This document shows, piece by piece, positions 26,240 to 38,200 of a stretch of DNA of 64,000 bases. The translations under genes and the position numbers were made by a program. The notes beneath the pieces are model-generated. The model did not search any database. It worked only from the letters and a program-made list of their open reading frames with translations, and was not told the origin of the DNA. The stretch spans positions 1-64,000 of the forward strand of contig JAPYMA010001308.1 in NCBI GenBank assembly GCA_035041965.1. Direction: 5' to 3'. Origin of the DNA: Anisakis pegreffii (Eukaryota; Nematoda; Chromadorea; Rhabditida; Anisakidae). Every line of letters starts with the position of its first letter. Positions within the stretch are counted from its first letter, which is position 1.

Positions 26240-28731
26240 ATGTGCGAATCCAATTGCAACAACAATCTTTGCGCTGTACTACACGGCAAAGATGATATTC
26301 GTATGGAACGACGAGAGGTGCCGAAACCGAAACCGAATCAATTACTCATCAAGATTCATACAGTTGGTATATGTGGCACGGATGTACACTATTGGAAGCA
26401 TGCAAAAATCGGTGAATTCACCGTTACTAAGCCTATGGTACTCGGACATGAGTCCAGTGGCACTGTGGCGGCCGTCGGCTCTGACGTTAAAGGTTTCAGC
26501 ATTGGTAAGTGTGTATCTTTCGTAGACATTCACTTTTAGCTGTGTATTTCAAGCAGTGCATTGCACTCCACATTTGCTATTGAACTAAAAGTGAGTACTG
26601 CCTAAGTAGGTTTTTGAAATGTGAGATTTGAATTTTTACTCACTTGTTTTAAATGGTTTTCGGCAAATACTCCTTCATTTCACATAATTGCTGTTGGAGC
26701 CAACGATCATGTATTTAGAGGGAATTTTTAACTCTTCTGTGGTGATGACATCTGATTGAACATATTTTAACATTTGAACAGTTGCAATTCCGATCGATCA
26801 TCGAAATTATTCGGTAATTGTTCGGAATCCAGGCTTAGCAGTTCTGACCGAAATTGCCGGGTTTTTCTGATCGACCGTCGGTCGGATGCCATCACTATTG
26901 TTTTGAGCTGAGAGCTATTCCGACCGATTGGTTCAGTAAGGTTATGATTGGACAAATGGAACCTTAATCGCCAAAACAATGGTTCTCATCAAGATGCGAT
27001 CATTTCAGGTGATCGTGTGGCCTTAGAACCGGGTGTGGCATGTAGAGTTTGCATGGCATGCAAAACTGGTAAGTACAATGTATGTGACGATGTGAGATTC
27101 TTTGCCAATCCACCTTATGACGGCTCTCTAGCGAGATATGTGGTCCATGATGCGGACTTCTGTTTTAGGTCGTTTTGTCGATTTTCAATGAATTTTTCAA
27201 CGTTATCAACAAATATTCAAGCTTTTATACGACTTTATGTGGTGTGAATTTTCAATGTGGACAGCTCTTAAGATTGCCCGATAATGTGACGATGGAAGAA
27301 GGCAGCATGGCTGAGCCACTCTCTGTAGGAGTTCATGCTTGTCGACGAGCCGAAGTTTCAATCGCTCAAAAAATCCTCATCCTTGGAGCAGGTATCATAT
27401 TGATTCTCACATTTGATCTAATTATTTGATGTTCGACTCATTTTCTTTATCGATAAATCTTCCAGGCCCAATAGGTTTAGTGAACATGGTTTGCGCAAAA
27501 GCAATGGGTGCTTCACAAGTCATTATGACAGACATTTGTGATAGTCGGCTGGAACTGGCCAAAAAATTGGGCGCCGATAGGACGTTGAACGTGAACGGAA
27601 TGAGTGCTTCAGCGGCATCTGAGGCCATAATTGTGAGCTTAGGCCAACGACCTGATGCCGTAATTGAGTGTAGTGGAGTGTCGACGAGTGTTGAAACTGG
27701 CATTCAAGTATGTGTCCTAGAAATGTGTTTTACTATTCCACATTAAATTCCAATGTCTCTCAAAAGAAGTGGCTCTCTAAAACGCCAACTAGAGAAATAA
27801 CTCTATGTTACTCTATGCCGCCGAAAATCTATTCTGGACGAAGTTATCGTTACAAATATCCGCTATCGATACCGTCATCTCAGCGCAAATCACCTTATTT
27901 CGTTTCATTGAATTATTTCACTGAAGTCATCAAATCACATAGCATCATGACCAGTGCTATCTTGTTACATATTGTACAGAATTAATCTTGAAAAACAACA
28001 GAAGTATCCGTAAAACTTGCATGATCCTTCATAAAAGTGCAGCAAATTATCTAAACCGAATTAAATTTCATGTGGTGAAACGAGGTGGTATATTGGTGTT
28101 GGTCGGTTTAGGCGGTCATCATGCTCAACTGTTCTACACTGAAGCGGCCATGAGGGAAATCGATATACGTGGTGCATTTCGATACGTTAATTGGTAAGTT
28201 AATGATTTGAACACATCTTAAGGCGAAATAGTTTCGCGGAAACGAGAGACACTGCTATTGAAAGCACGAGCTGAGCGTAAGAAAAGTTGACTCCAGGCTT
28301 GAGCTGATACTTGAGAAGCTGATACCTGATACTTGTTATGTTGACTCCTGATACCTAATACTTGATACTTAAGCTGAGACCTGCACTCAACCTGAGCTCA
28401 GCTATAATCTAGTCTTAGTCACAGGTCTAACATGAGTATAAGGAATCTCCAACTTCTCAAACTGCTATTATTGGAAACGCCACATTGATCGCTCCGCTAT
28501 CAGAGCACAATGATAGAAGGCCGCTGAATTTATCCTTTCTATTTGCATCAGAAAAAAGACGTTCATTTCAGTTTTCCGACAGCAATTGAACTGATTTCGT
28601 CTGGTAAAGTTGATTTGAGTGGTTTCACTAGAGCTCACTATAAACTAGAAGAATCAGTCGAAGCATTCCAGCGGTCCCTGAAGGGTGATGTCATCAAAGT
28701 TTTCATTCATTGTGATGATGATACAAAATGA
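26240..28731 (+). CDS. Sorbitol dehydrogenase-like, paralogue A, 6 exons with one defective acceptor
   Basis: Zinc- and NAD-dependent polyol dehydrogenase of the MDR family (sorbitol to fructose). Exons: 26240-26504, 27009-27168, 27273-27391, 27466-27707, 28072-28193, 28572-28731; total 1068 nt, 355 aa. Sequence marks are [11 protein letters not shown] (zinc Cys), [10 protein letters not shown] (zinc His-Glu), a four-Cys structural-zinc loop [15 protein letters not shown], and [19 protein letters not shown]. The NAD motif GAGPIG is split by intron 3, and FRYVNC spans intron 5. Exons 2-5 have exactly the same lengths and phases as in paralogue B at 35442. The exception is the acceptor of exon 5. 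The border predicted from B falls after TTTCAT, not TTTCAG (bases 28070-28071 are AT). The gene is otherwise intact, so it is either recently damaged, spliced unusually, or carries a base error. Confidence 0.88.
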
Positions 28732-29765
28732 TCCATTTTGCGCGCAAGTCATGGAACTTATGATTTCCATAGACTTGCATACTTGTGTATTTATGCGTAT
28801 TGCATTGTTTGTGTTGTGATGTTTTAAGCAATATGTTACGATACCAAACTAGAAACCATGTGCGTTCAGAACCAAAACTAATGAAAAGAATGTTCACAAA
28901 GGGAAAACTCTTTTGCTGTTATAATGAGAATCAAACATTTGGCTATTGTCAGTAATCTTTTGAATGAATCCAAAAACAATCAGCACGATACATCATTTAA
29001 AGACTGAATCAAGCAGTCGCATGCTAGTTCCGTTTGAAGATAGAGACATCTCAGACTATGTTAAATGGAATTTACTGAATGTAGCCTGAATTCTCTCTGG
29101 TCACCAAATAGATATAAACTTCCAAGACACTGACAGTGAGAAAAAAACGAGAAGTTCAAAAACAATCTGTGAACAAAGGAAAAATGGAGCAAGTTTTGAG
29201 GGAATCCCACTGTAGGTCGTTCATGATGATTATGCAAGTGTGATAAACCTCAGAAAGTGAATAAACAATTAATCGAAACACTTGTTGCTTGTTGAACATT
29301 CGCCCAATAACAAAAATCCGTTCCCTACTCGTAGGTAAAGATGAGTGAAAAGGTTGCGCGATAACAAATGCACACGTGTAAGTTCTTACTGATCTCTTTT
29401 GCATCACATAAGATCACATTCGTTGATGTTTCGTTCGAAAACCACACAAATAGCTGGCAAAATAACGATTGAATAGTTTATTGTGGAATGTATTATAAAT
29501 CAGGTAACGATTAGAGGATTTTTATCGAAACGGAACGTTTCTTATCTTCGTTATCCAATTTAGTTCGTTGTATCCAAACCCATTTCGGCTTTATCAGATT
29601 CAAAACGTCTGAAATCACGCTAAAATTATCATCTCTAAAATAGAATCACGAGGATATTTGAATAAACTTGTTAAAGAAGTGAACGAATGGCTACGAAAAT
29701 CGCATGCTTGTCCGTTCGTTTGAGAAATGAATTACGTAGTGTTTTATGAGCAAACACTGTCACCT
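28732..29765. other. Intergenic between dehydrogenase A and the CC-module gene
   Basis: Convergent 3' ends flank this interval. No domain or exon-like sequence seen. The 83-codon minus frame at 29156-29407 has no recognisable feature. Confidence 0.5.
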
Positions 29766-32313
29766 CTACACAGCACAGCATAAACCGTTCACGCAGATAA
29801 CAGGGAGTCCGTTAGAGTAAAGTTTACATTGATCCGAATTCGAACAATCTCTGGCAACCAATACACTACCGTAGGGACAATTTGCTTGTGTCTGGAAAGC
29901 GATTCACTGAACACAATGGTTGCTTTTTCAATGAAAAATCCGAAATCATGTATTATTAGCGGGATTCCCTACTGCCGGGGCATTTTCCAGGACCGGATCG
30001 AGCACTTGCCCGTCCTCTACTCGTAAAAGATCACTCACGCAAATGTAGGACGGGCGATTTGCTAGATCATATATGAAACGAAATAGCAATCAAAAATGAC
30101 CCCTCCAACAAGGCAACACTTTCCGTTGAGGCATTGAACCTCACGGCCACCTGAGTAAGGCACACATTCGGCCGAATTCGAACATCCCAACGCAACAGGC
30201 TTTCCGTTGTTGCCGCAGCTGAGCCTTGATGATGTCTACGATGAGACACATTAAATGAGCATGTTTCTTTGAGTCAGAACTTGATAAAACTCATATAAAA
30301 TGATCATATTCCTTGAATCAAATCAAGCAATTGTACATTTGCATTGACTTGAACGGAATCACTGAAACGATGTGAAATCTAAAATCCTGTATTGGGCTGA
30401 AAAACTGGTCGAAGTAACTGAAACGAATTTGAACAATATGAGACTGCTATCACAGGACTAGTGTAAGGTAAGCACTAGTTCAATGTAATGCATCTACCAC
30501 AGTTACTACAAAATTGAGGGAGCCTAGATGCTTGGATGTATATTGAGGAAATTTTTGTTGTTCAGTGAATCGTTTAGCGAACCAAGAAAGATGTACGTGA
30601 TTCAAAAATAATCTGTAGCAGATTTTACGGAAATTTTGTGAATGAGCAACGTACAGTGCAGCATAAACCGTTGAGACAAACGACAGGACTGGCAGTGTAT
30701 TGTGTGCACTGTGATGAGGAAGTGCATCCTTTCGCTACCAGTTGTCCACCGTTGGTACATTGTCCTGATGTCGAATTGGTTGTACAGCACAGTCCAGAAA
30801 GGCACTGAACCGGTTTGCTCGTGTAACCAATACATTGTGCAGCATTAGAGCAGCCTCTTGCCACCAGTTGACCACCATTACTACAAGTCGATGGAGCAGT
30901 ACAACACAATCCGGACAGACACTCAACCGGTTGGCTTGTATAAACAGTACATTGCGCAGCATTAGAACACCCTCTAGCTACCAATTGGCCACCGTTACTG
31001 CAAGTCGATGGTGTTGAAACAGTACAGCATAAACCGGATAGACACTCAACCGGTTGGCTTGTATAAGCGGTACATTGGGCAGAATTCGTACAATCTCTGG
31101 CCACTAGCGTGCCACCATTAGTACATTTTCCTGAGGCTGAATCGGTGGTGCAGCACAGTCCAGAAAGACACTGGACCGGTTTGCTCGTGTAGGGAGTACA
31201 TTGCGCAGCATTAGAGCATCCTTCAGCCACCAGTTGACCACCGTTACTGCAAGTTGATGCTGTTTTAGCAGTACAACACAATCCGGATAGACACTCAACC
31301 GGTTGACTCGTGTATGAAGTACACTGCGCAGCATTCGTACAACCTGTGGCCACTAACGTGCCACCATTAGTACACTTTCCCGACGTTGAATTGGTAGTGC
31401 AACACAGTCCGGAAAGGCACTGAACCGGTTTGCTTGTATAGGCAGTACACTGAGCAGCATTAGAGCAACCTCTAGCCACCAGCTGACCCCCATTACTGCA
31501 CGTTGAAGCCGATGATGTAGTACAACACAATCCAGAAAGACATTCGACCGGTTGGCTCGTATAAGCAGTACATTGCGCAGCATTGGAACACCCTTTAGCT
31601 ACCAATTGGCCACCATTACTACAAGTCGATGGTGTTTTAACAGTACAACACAACCCGGAAAGGCACTCAACTGGTTGACTCGTATAAGCAGTACATTGGG
31701 CAGCATTAGAGCAACCCTTAGCTACCAACTGGCCACCGTTACTACAAGTCGATGGTGTTTTAACAGTACAACACAACCCGGAAAGGCACTCAACTGGTTG
31801 ACTCGTATAAGCAGTACATTGGGCAGCATTAGAACAACCCCTAGCTACCAGTTGACCACCGTTACTACAAGTCGATGGTGTTGAAGCAGTGCAGCACAAT
31901 CCAGACAGACACTCAACTGGTTGACTCGTATAAGCAGTACATTGGGCAGCATTAGAACAACCTCTAGCTACCAACTGGCCACCATTACTGCACGTTGATG
32001 GTGTTGAGGCTGTACAGCATAATCCAGACAGGCACTCAACCGGTTGACTCGTATAAGGAGTACATTGCGCAGCATTCGAACACCCTTCAGCCACCAGTTG
32101 ACCACCATTACTGCACGTTGACGATGGACTTGTGACCGTACAACAGTATCCATTCAAGCAGGCCACCTTCAGTGATGTATATGGAACGCATTGTGTAGCA
32201 ACCGTGCAACCCTCTGCTACCAATGCCCCGCCGTTGGGACATTGCGCTGAAATTGAAGCGATCGCTAAGAGCAGCACCGAGAAGCAGATGAGGAGTAGTT
32301 GAGGATTTGACAT
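29766..32313 (-). CDS. Secreted protein of 13-15 tandem CC modules (six-Cys repeats)
   Basis: Exon 1 is 32313-30655: ATG followed by a signal peptide (LLLICFSVLLLAIASISA), then 13 tandem modules of about 42 residues. Each reads C.NGG.LVA.GC....QC..YTS.PV.CL.GLCCT, that is six cysteines ending in a Cys-Cys pair. This resembles the nematode CC / lustrin-type cysteine repeats of extracellular proteins. The phase-0 donor at ACT/GTACGT joins to an exon at 30235-30062 that encodes a 14th module (CGNNGKPVALGC ... CLNGKCCL). A third exon at 29891-29766 holds a 15th (CPYGSVLVARDC ... CVNGLCCAV, stop). If exon 2 is not spliced on, it stops at 30062. The upstream in-frame Met at 32412 is unlikely because it would precede the signal peptide by 33 residues. 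Function unknown; extracellular matrix or cuticle roles would fit but are inference. Confidence 0.87.
30655..32240. repeat. About 126-bp tandem coding repeat array (13 units)
   Basis: The CC modules are encoded by direct repeats of roughly 126 bp, several nearly identical (for example the two neighbouring units covering about 31600-31860). Modules with a TSKPVQ/SGK variant followed by a CTNGG variant recur as pairs (units 7-8, 9-10, 12-13). This points to a higher-order two-module period and recent unequal exchange. Confidence 0.9.
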
Positions 32314-33055
32314 TGCCGTACTGACATTACCATCACTATCATCAGCATGGTTTTGTTCATACGATTGTTTTATCAGCTGTTCAACTCTAAAAATCTCACC
32401 ATATTTACCCAATTAATCACTTCAAATTTCCACTGTATGAAATCCTTTCAGAGATTTCTGCTAGCTTTGTGGTGCAGTTTTTTTCGTGCAATGAGAATGT
32501 TGCATCAGCTGCAGACTCGGCATGATGATGGCTGTCTATGTTCGAAGTTCTATGAAATCAATGGAATTTTGTGAATTGCACAAGGTTTTTATGTTTTACT
32601 GGCTGCGGCTGAAATTTTCATGTAATGTAAACGGTGCTATGGCATGTTCAAAGTACAGCACCGATGCTGATAAAATGATTGAAATTATTTATTTGGTTCA
32701 GACGCAATTTTGATGATGTTTCATCGTGACTCATCATCAGAGTTGAATACGTTTCAAAAATTTGGTTTTAGTGTCAGAAATCATTCAGCATTTTAATGAG
32801 TACAGAATTCATGTGAGATTTGGCATTGAAAAATGAAGACTGAAAAATTCTCCGAATGCAAAACTGCAGCCGATGAGTTTCGAATGAGTTCTCTAATTTT
32901 CTAGCGCGTTTGAGCATCGATTTTAGTCTATTAGATCAGCTGTTTGAGGATGATGATCAAGAAAATTTTGTATGTACGTATGAATGATATGATGATGTTC
33001 TAAAGTACAACAACAAAACAAATGGAAAACATCAGGAAATTAAATTTTCCCAAAT

Positions 33056-33355
33056 AGGCATTCAAAAACCGCCAATGAAGTGGCCATATTCGGCACTGGG
33101 ACGGTATTAAGGGGACCAAAAAGCAAAACTGCTAAATCTGAACATTTCCTCTGATTGAATGCTTCGTCGATTGATGTTTTTGGTAAATTATGCCCATTCT
33201 TTGTTTCATTTTGACAGTTCGCATTAAGTTTTCTTTTACAGGTTGTTACTTGATCATTTGGTGATCTTGTATTAATTCAGTGGAATGTTTCATAGACTTG
33301 TCACCTGTGAAAGAACTTTTTCACAAATTTTCAAGTGTAATGACTAATTGCTACC
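33056..33355. repeat. Direct repeat, copy 1 (about 300 bp)
   Basis: Matches 33775-34055 with many substitutions and small gaps. Shared anchors include TCATTTTGACAGTTCGCAT, AGTTTTCTTTTA, and TGATCTTGTATTAA followed by CAGTGGAATGTTTCA. No coding potential seen, so likely a decayed mobile element or an old tandem duplication. Confidence 0.8.
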
Positions 33356-33774
33356 GTCACACAACTAACAGCGATTAATTTTCTCGAATGAAACAAGTAT
33401 TTTCGAAATTTTAAACTTCATTTATCAATTGCACAAAGAATTTGAACCTCACAATCAGCAGTTAACAACGAAACACAATGCAGAAAGACATTCGTCTGGC
33501 GATGAGAAGTCCATCAACGAACTCGTTTATGCTCTCAATTACACTCCCGGTAGTCCCAAATTAGCAGGCGGATTTACTTTGTCCCTTAATGAGGAACATT
33601 TTATTAACGATTAGAAACAGTCCAATTGCGAAATTACAACAGCTCACATTTGCATCGATGAAACGACGTATGCGTTTGCAAAAGTGCAAAAGGATTGTAA
33701 AATTTTATCTGTTACGATTGGTTGCTACGTCATCATTTGTTGTAATAGATAATCATTTAAAGTAGTAATAATCA

Positions 33775-34055
33775 CCGTCAGTGAACTGGCCATATTCCAG
33801 ACTTGGACGATATTCAGGAGGCCAGAAAGGAAAATTGCTATATCTGAGCATTTCCTCTGATGCTTTGTCGATTGATGTTGTTAAATTATTCGCATCCTTC
33901 GTTTCATTTTGACAGTTCGCATCAAGTTTTCTTTTATGCGTTCCTACTTGATCATTCAGTGATCTTGTATTAAATCAGTGGAATGTTTCACAAACTTGTC
34001 ACTGGCGGAAGACCTTTTCTGCGATTTTGCAAGTGTAATGATTAATTGCCACTGT
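33775..34055. repeat. Direct repeat, copy 2 (about 280 bp)
   Basis: Partner of 33056-33355, about 720 bp downstream in the same orientation. Confidence 0.8.
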
Positions 34056-35441
34056 TATAAATGTTTGTTCTAAGGAATAGCCAACAAGAAGAAGACACAA
34101 TGAACGTGAATGAATGACTAAACCGATGAATGAGTGGAACGATAAGGGCAATTTTTGGTGTTCTGCTTGCTGGAAGGCAATTTCTCGAAAACAAACCACA
34201 TTCATTCAGTGCTGGCTTATTTTGCTGCTGCCGCTGTTGTGCCCCATCCGAACTGCTCGCATACTCAATTTCATCAACATTTTGCTATTGCTTAGACACT
34301 ATCAACCATTTGGTTTCATTTTCCCCTTATACATAGTGAAAACTTTTCTTAGTTGTTAGTATGTTCGCGTTTGCTGGAGTCATTATAAAATGTTCCTTGC
34401 TTGAATATACTCACGAGCAAATAAATATTGCTCAGCAGACACATGAGATGATTTATTCTGTCCATTTTAGTGATGATTGTGTTCCACATTTTTGCCAAAC
34501 TGTCCTATTCCGTCCCTCAGTTGTTCTGTTCCGTTCTGCTCTTCGAGTCCTTTCTTTGGAACATTTTTATTCTTTATCTTGGTCTACAACACTCTGACTG
34601 AACGAGGAACATCACTACTCTAGACGATCACAGTGCAGTCATTAATAGATCAGATCATCTTCAATCTATCTTCCATTGCTGCTGCTGAACGTCTAGAGAC
34701 ATCTCGTCTGTGGATATACTGATGAACCTTAAGACTTCCAATACAGACAGTATTATCCAAGCAAACGTGCTCATTTTGATTCCAATCGATGTGCTCTTCA
34801 TATCGTGAAGAGCATACCTTTGCAGTTTTGAAATGAAACAGCTGGTGGCAATGTTGCATTTGTTGGATTTGTGCACACAGTTTAATGCTGAAAGCAGTGT
34901 TGCTTACAACTACTAGCATTATTATTTGCAATATCGATCAGTCGCACGTGATAACAACGTTAACACCGACATTTACATTTTTGTCACGATCAGTTAACGT
35001 TGCGAGTGTTATGATGATTTTGAAATTTTAGTGAAATCATTTCAAACCCCTAACCATAAGTGTATTTATGTGCAGAAATATTTGCAAGGCTGCAAATTCT
35101 TCTCATTCGTCGCCACTCAACTCACTCTTGACAGTTCATATTTAGAGATGCATGATAACGACAAGGAAACAATTTGTTCGCTATTTAGCAAAACCTCTCA
35201 GCAGAACGCTAGACGAATTACAGATCGCAGTAAAAAAAAGCAATGAAGAGACGGAAGGCTGCTTTTTCGCTGATGCATGATACAATTTCAAAGGAATTTC
35301 GTTTGAATTTATCTCCATGTCTTTCTGTTTTCATCATGATTGCTCACGCAGTATAAGAAACAATCATCCGATAAGACAATTTGTTATTGCTTTATGACAC
35401 AGTCACTATTTCATTCGTTTTGAAGAAATTACATTGGGAAA

Positions 35442-37847
35442 ATGCCGCCGTTGAAGAACCTCTGTACGGTACTGCATGCTAAGAATGATATTCGCATGGA
35501 AGAAAGGGAAATACCTGTGCCAAAGCCCAATCAGTTGTTGATTCGAGTGCATACGGTGGGTATTTGTGGCTCAGATGTACACTATTGGACGCATGGTGCT
35601 ATTGGACAGTTCATTGTTCGAAATCCAATGGTGCTCGGCCATGAGACAAGTGGTACCGTAGCTGGACTAGGATCTGAAGTGAAAGGATTCAACGTTGGTG
35701 AGTTTCTCTTTCCGATTCGATTATCTTGTTCCCAACAGCTTACCAAATGATTTCCTCAAATGAGTGTTTTGTCATCGAGCTGTAGACTCTCAGTGAATAC
35801 GAATTTGCGAATTTAGGAAGGAATAAGAGTATGAACAGTAGGAATTTCATAGCAGTTAATTCCCTCTCAACATTCTATCTGAGTGATCTAGAATTCGCTC
35901 AAAATTTTAGAGCTCCTTCCAACTCCTTTCAATCACTCTGTCATTTCTTCTGAATATCACTAATCTGTTCCAGGTGATCGTATTGTGCTTGAACCAGGTG
36001 TTCCATGCCGAATGTGTATACACTGCAAAACAGGAAAATATAATCTGTGTCCGGATATGAAGTTTTTCGCAACTCCTCCAGTGGATGGCTCATTAGCCAG
36101 ATATGTCGTGCACGATGCAGATTTTTGTTTCAAGTATCCCATTCCATCCTTCTAGCTTTCTAGAATCGCTCCTTCGTTTTCCTTTTTTAGAAGCAAACAG
36201 ACTACGCTAGTAGATGATAACGGGATCATATCAAAAAACAAATCAAAAAAACAAACTAATGTTTTCATTCCCAGTTTCATTACTGTTTTCTATCAACAAC
36301 ATAATTGTTTGTTTGATTCAGATTACCTGATCAAGTCAGCATGGAAGAGGGTAGTCTGGTTGAGCCACTCAGTGTTGCGGTTCATGCTTGTAGACGGGCA
36401 AACGTGCAGATTGGGCAAAAAGTACTAATACTTGGTGCAGGTAATCCTATAATTGGATTCTTTACCAACCATTTCGACCTTTCGACTAGATACCATCTTG
36501 AGATATTCCTCTCAAATCGCTTGTTAGATTAAATCATCGCAGAGCTTTTCAGGTCCAATCGGTTTAGTGAATATGATGACAGCCAAAGCGATGGGTGCGT
36601 CGAAAGTGCTTATGACTGATATTGTCGAGAAACGTTTAGAACTAGCCAAACAACTTGGTGCTGACTATACGCTGAATGTTAGCGGATTGAAACCTGAAGA
36701 AGCGGCCAATAAGATTGTTCAGCTGCTTGGTATGTCGCCTGACTGTGCGATTGAATGCACTGGTGTTACGTCGAGCATTGAAACTTCTATTCATGTATCT
36801 TCTTAAAAATTCAATATGTTCTTATAATTTTTATTTGTTCTTTTAACATTGCACTTCTCATTGCTTTTAAAGTAACATCTTTACAATCATTCCTCATTAT
36901 TTTGCGTTTAAACACTTCTACTACCGAAAGATGTTAATTACTAATATTTTCTCACAGTATCGTACTATCGATACTCTGATCGTGCTGTTCTCCACGACCA
37001 TCAGTGTAATTAAACCGACTGATAGAACAACAATTCTGAAGGAACTGACAATGAAATGGATACTAAATTTTTTTGGTTTGAAGCTTTTGAGAAGTACAGT
37101 GCGATTTAGAATTTGCAAACTGTTGAGATAATGTGAGCACAGATCCGGAATTGGATCATTCTGGCTTATTTGAGGCAGTGAAAAGCAGTGGAACGTTGGT
37201 GGTGGTTGGAATGGGCAGTGACCGAGTTGACATCCCAATTATTGTGGCTGCTGCCAAGGAACTCGACATTCGTGGAATATTCCGTTATGTTAATTGGTTA
37301 GTCCATGGAATTATTGCTCTCTCTTCTTCCTCTCTCAATGTTTAGTCATGAGCGATTTCGGAATTGTATCCCAATGCAGATCAATTGAATTGATCTGCAT
37401 TGGGATACAACAGAACTCCGAATTCGTTAGCATGAACAGACCCCATATGGGGTTTAACTGCTGATAAATTTCACAAGCCTTGTTCCTCTAACAGCATCAA
37501 TCGTTATGCATCGCAAAATTATGCACCTGCTCTGTTTTAAATGACAAACTTTACAGTTAGAAATTAAGATTAAGGTTAAGGTTAATCACAAACTTAGATT
37601 AAGGTTCGATCTGCTCGTTATTGTTAGAAGAGGAGAACTCATGATTCATATTTGAAGAGAGTGCTCAAATATTTGCTGTTTGAATTACAGTTATCCAACA
37701 GCGATTGAGATGATTGCATCGGGAAAAGTGGATCTAAAGGGATTGACAAAAGCGCACTATAAGTTGGAAGAATCACAGGATGCGTTCAACAGATTCCTCA
37801 AAGGCGATGTCATCAAAATATTCATTCATTGTGACGAAACATCGTAG
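35442..37847 (+). CDS. Sorbitol dehydrogenase-like, paralogue B, 6 exons, intact
   Basis: Oxidises sorbitol or related polyols to ketoses with NAD and catalytic zinc (MDR superfamily, polyol pathway, cytosolic). Exons: 35442-35697, 35974-36133, 36322-36440, 36553-36794, 37175-37296, 37691-37847; 351 aa, close to the roughly 356 aa of animal SDH. All splice sites are GT-AG and all phases agree. Key sites: [11 protein letters not shown] (catalytic zinc Cys), [10 protein letters not shown] (zinc His-Glu), [15 protein letters not shown] (four-Cys structural-zinc loop), [23 protein letters not shown] motif GAGPIG across intron 3, Asp in [13 protein letters not shown] (NAD preference), and [11 protein letters not shown]. 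The human enzyme has lost the structural-zinc cysteines; this one keeps them. Same strand as paralogue A, 6.7 kb downstream of its stop, so they are tandem paralogues separated by the CC gene. Confidence 0.95.
37364..37410. repeat. Perfect 23-bp inverted repeat (hairpin) in intron 5 of dehydrogenase B
   Basis: Left arm 37364-37386 and right arm 37388-37410 are exact reverse complements, separated by a single G. With a small bulge the arms extend a few bases further (TTCGGAA / TTCCGAA-like flanks). Confidence 0.95.
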
Positions 37848-38194
37848 AACAGACGACTCGTTTCTTTTTTTTTTTGCGTACGAATCGCTGAGAAAATGCA
37901 AAGAATTTCATGAATCATTTGCTGATTCCGGTTATTTTCACTGTTGAATTAATCTATTTTCATTGCTGTAATGATCGCTCGTGTTCATGTTAGTTTTTTA
38001 AAATGAATGCATCTTTACAAAGTTTACCTATTCTAGTGTAAGTTTTCCTATTTTATGATAATTTTTTCGATATCCATAACGAAATCATTCCCTTTCTATG
38101 TTTTATTCTAAATTTTATTGTGCTTCCGTCCATTGTTACTAATTTTATTTCGCTTTTCTTTTGTTATGTGTTCAAGGTGATACAGTCTTCCGAA

Positions 38195-38200
38195 AATAAA
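38195..38200 (+). terminator. Candidate AATAAA poly(A) signal for dehydrogenase B
   Basis: AATAAA about 350 bp after the stop codon and before the convergent CAP-G gene. Closer weak variants cannot be excluded. Confidence 0.4.

Larger units (their letters stand above)
32314..35441. other. Intergenic: divergent upstream regions of the CC gene and dehydrogenase B
   Basis: No gene supported. It contains the 280-bp direct repeat pair listed separately. The short frame at 33429-33614 is hydrophilic and looks protein-like, but has no start context, splice partner or family. Confidence 0.45.

Noticed and set aside
31552..31884. 110-codon plus-strand frame within the CC-module gene
   Set aside because: It is the shadow of the repeated coding sequence on the minus strand.
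33429..33614. Hydrophilic 61-codon frame
   Set aside because: Protein-like, but with no splice partners, family or signal. Too short to call.
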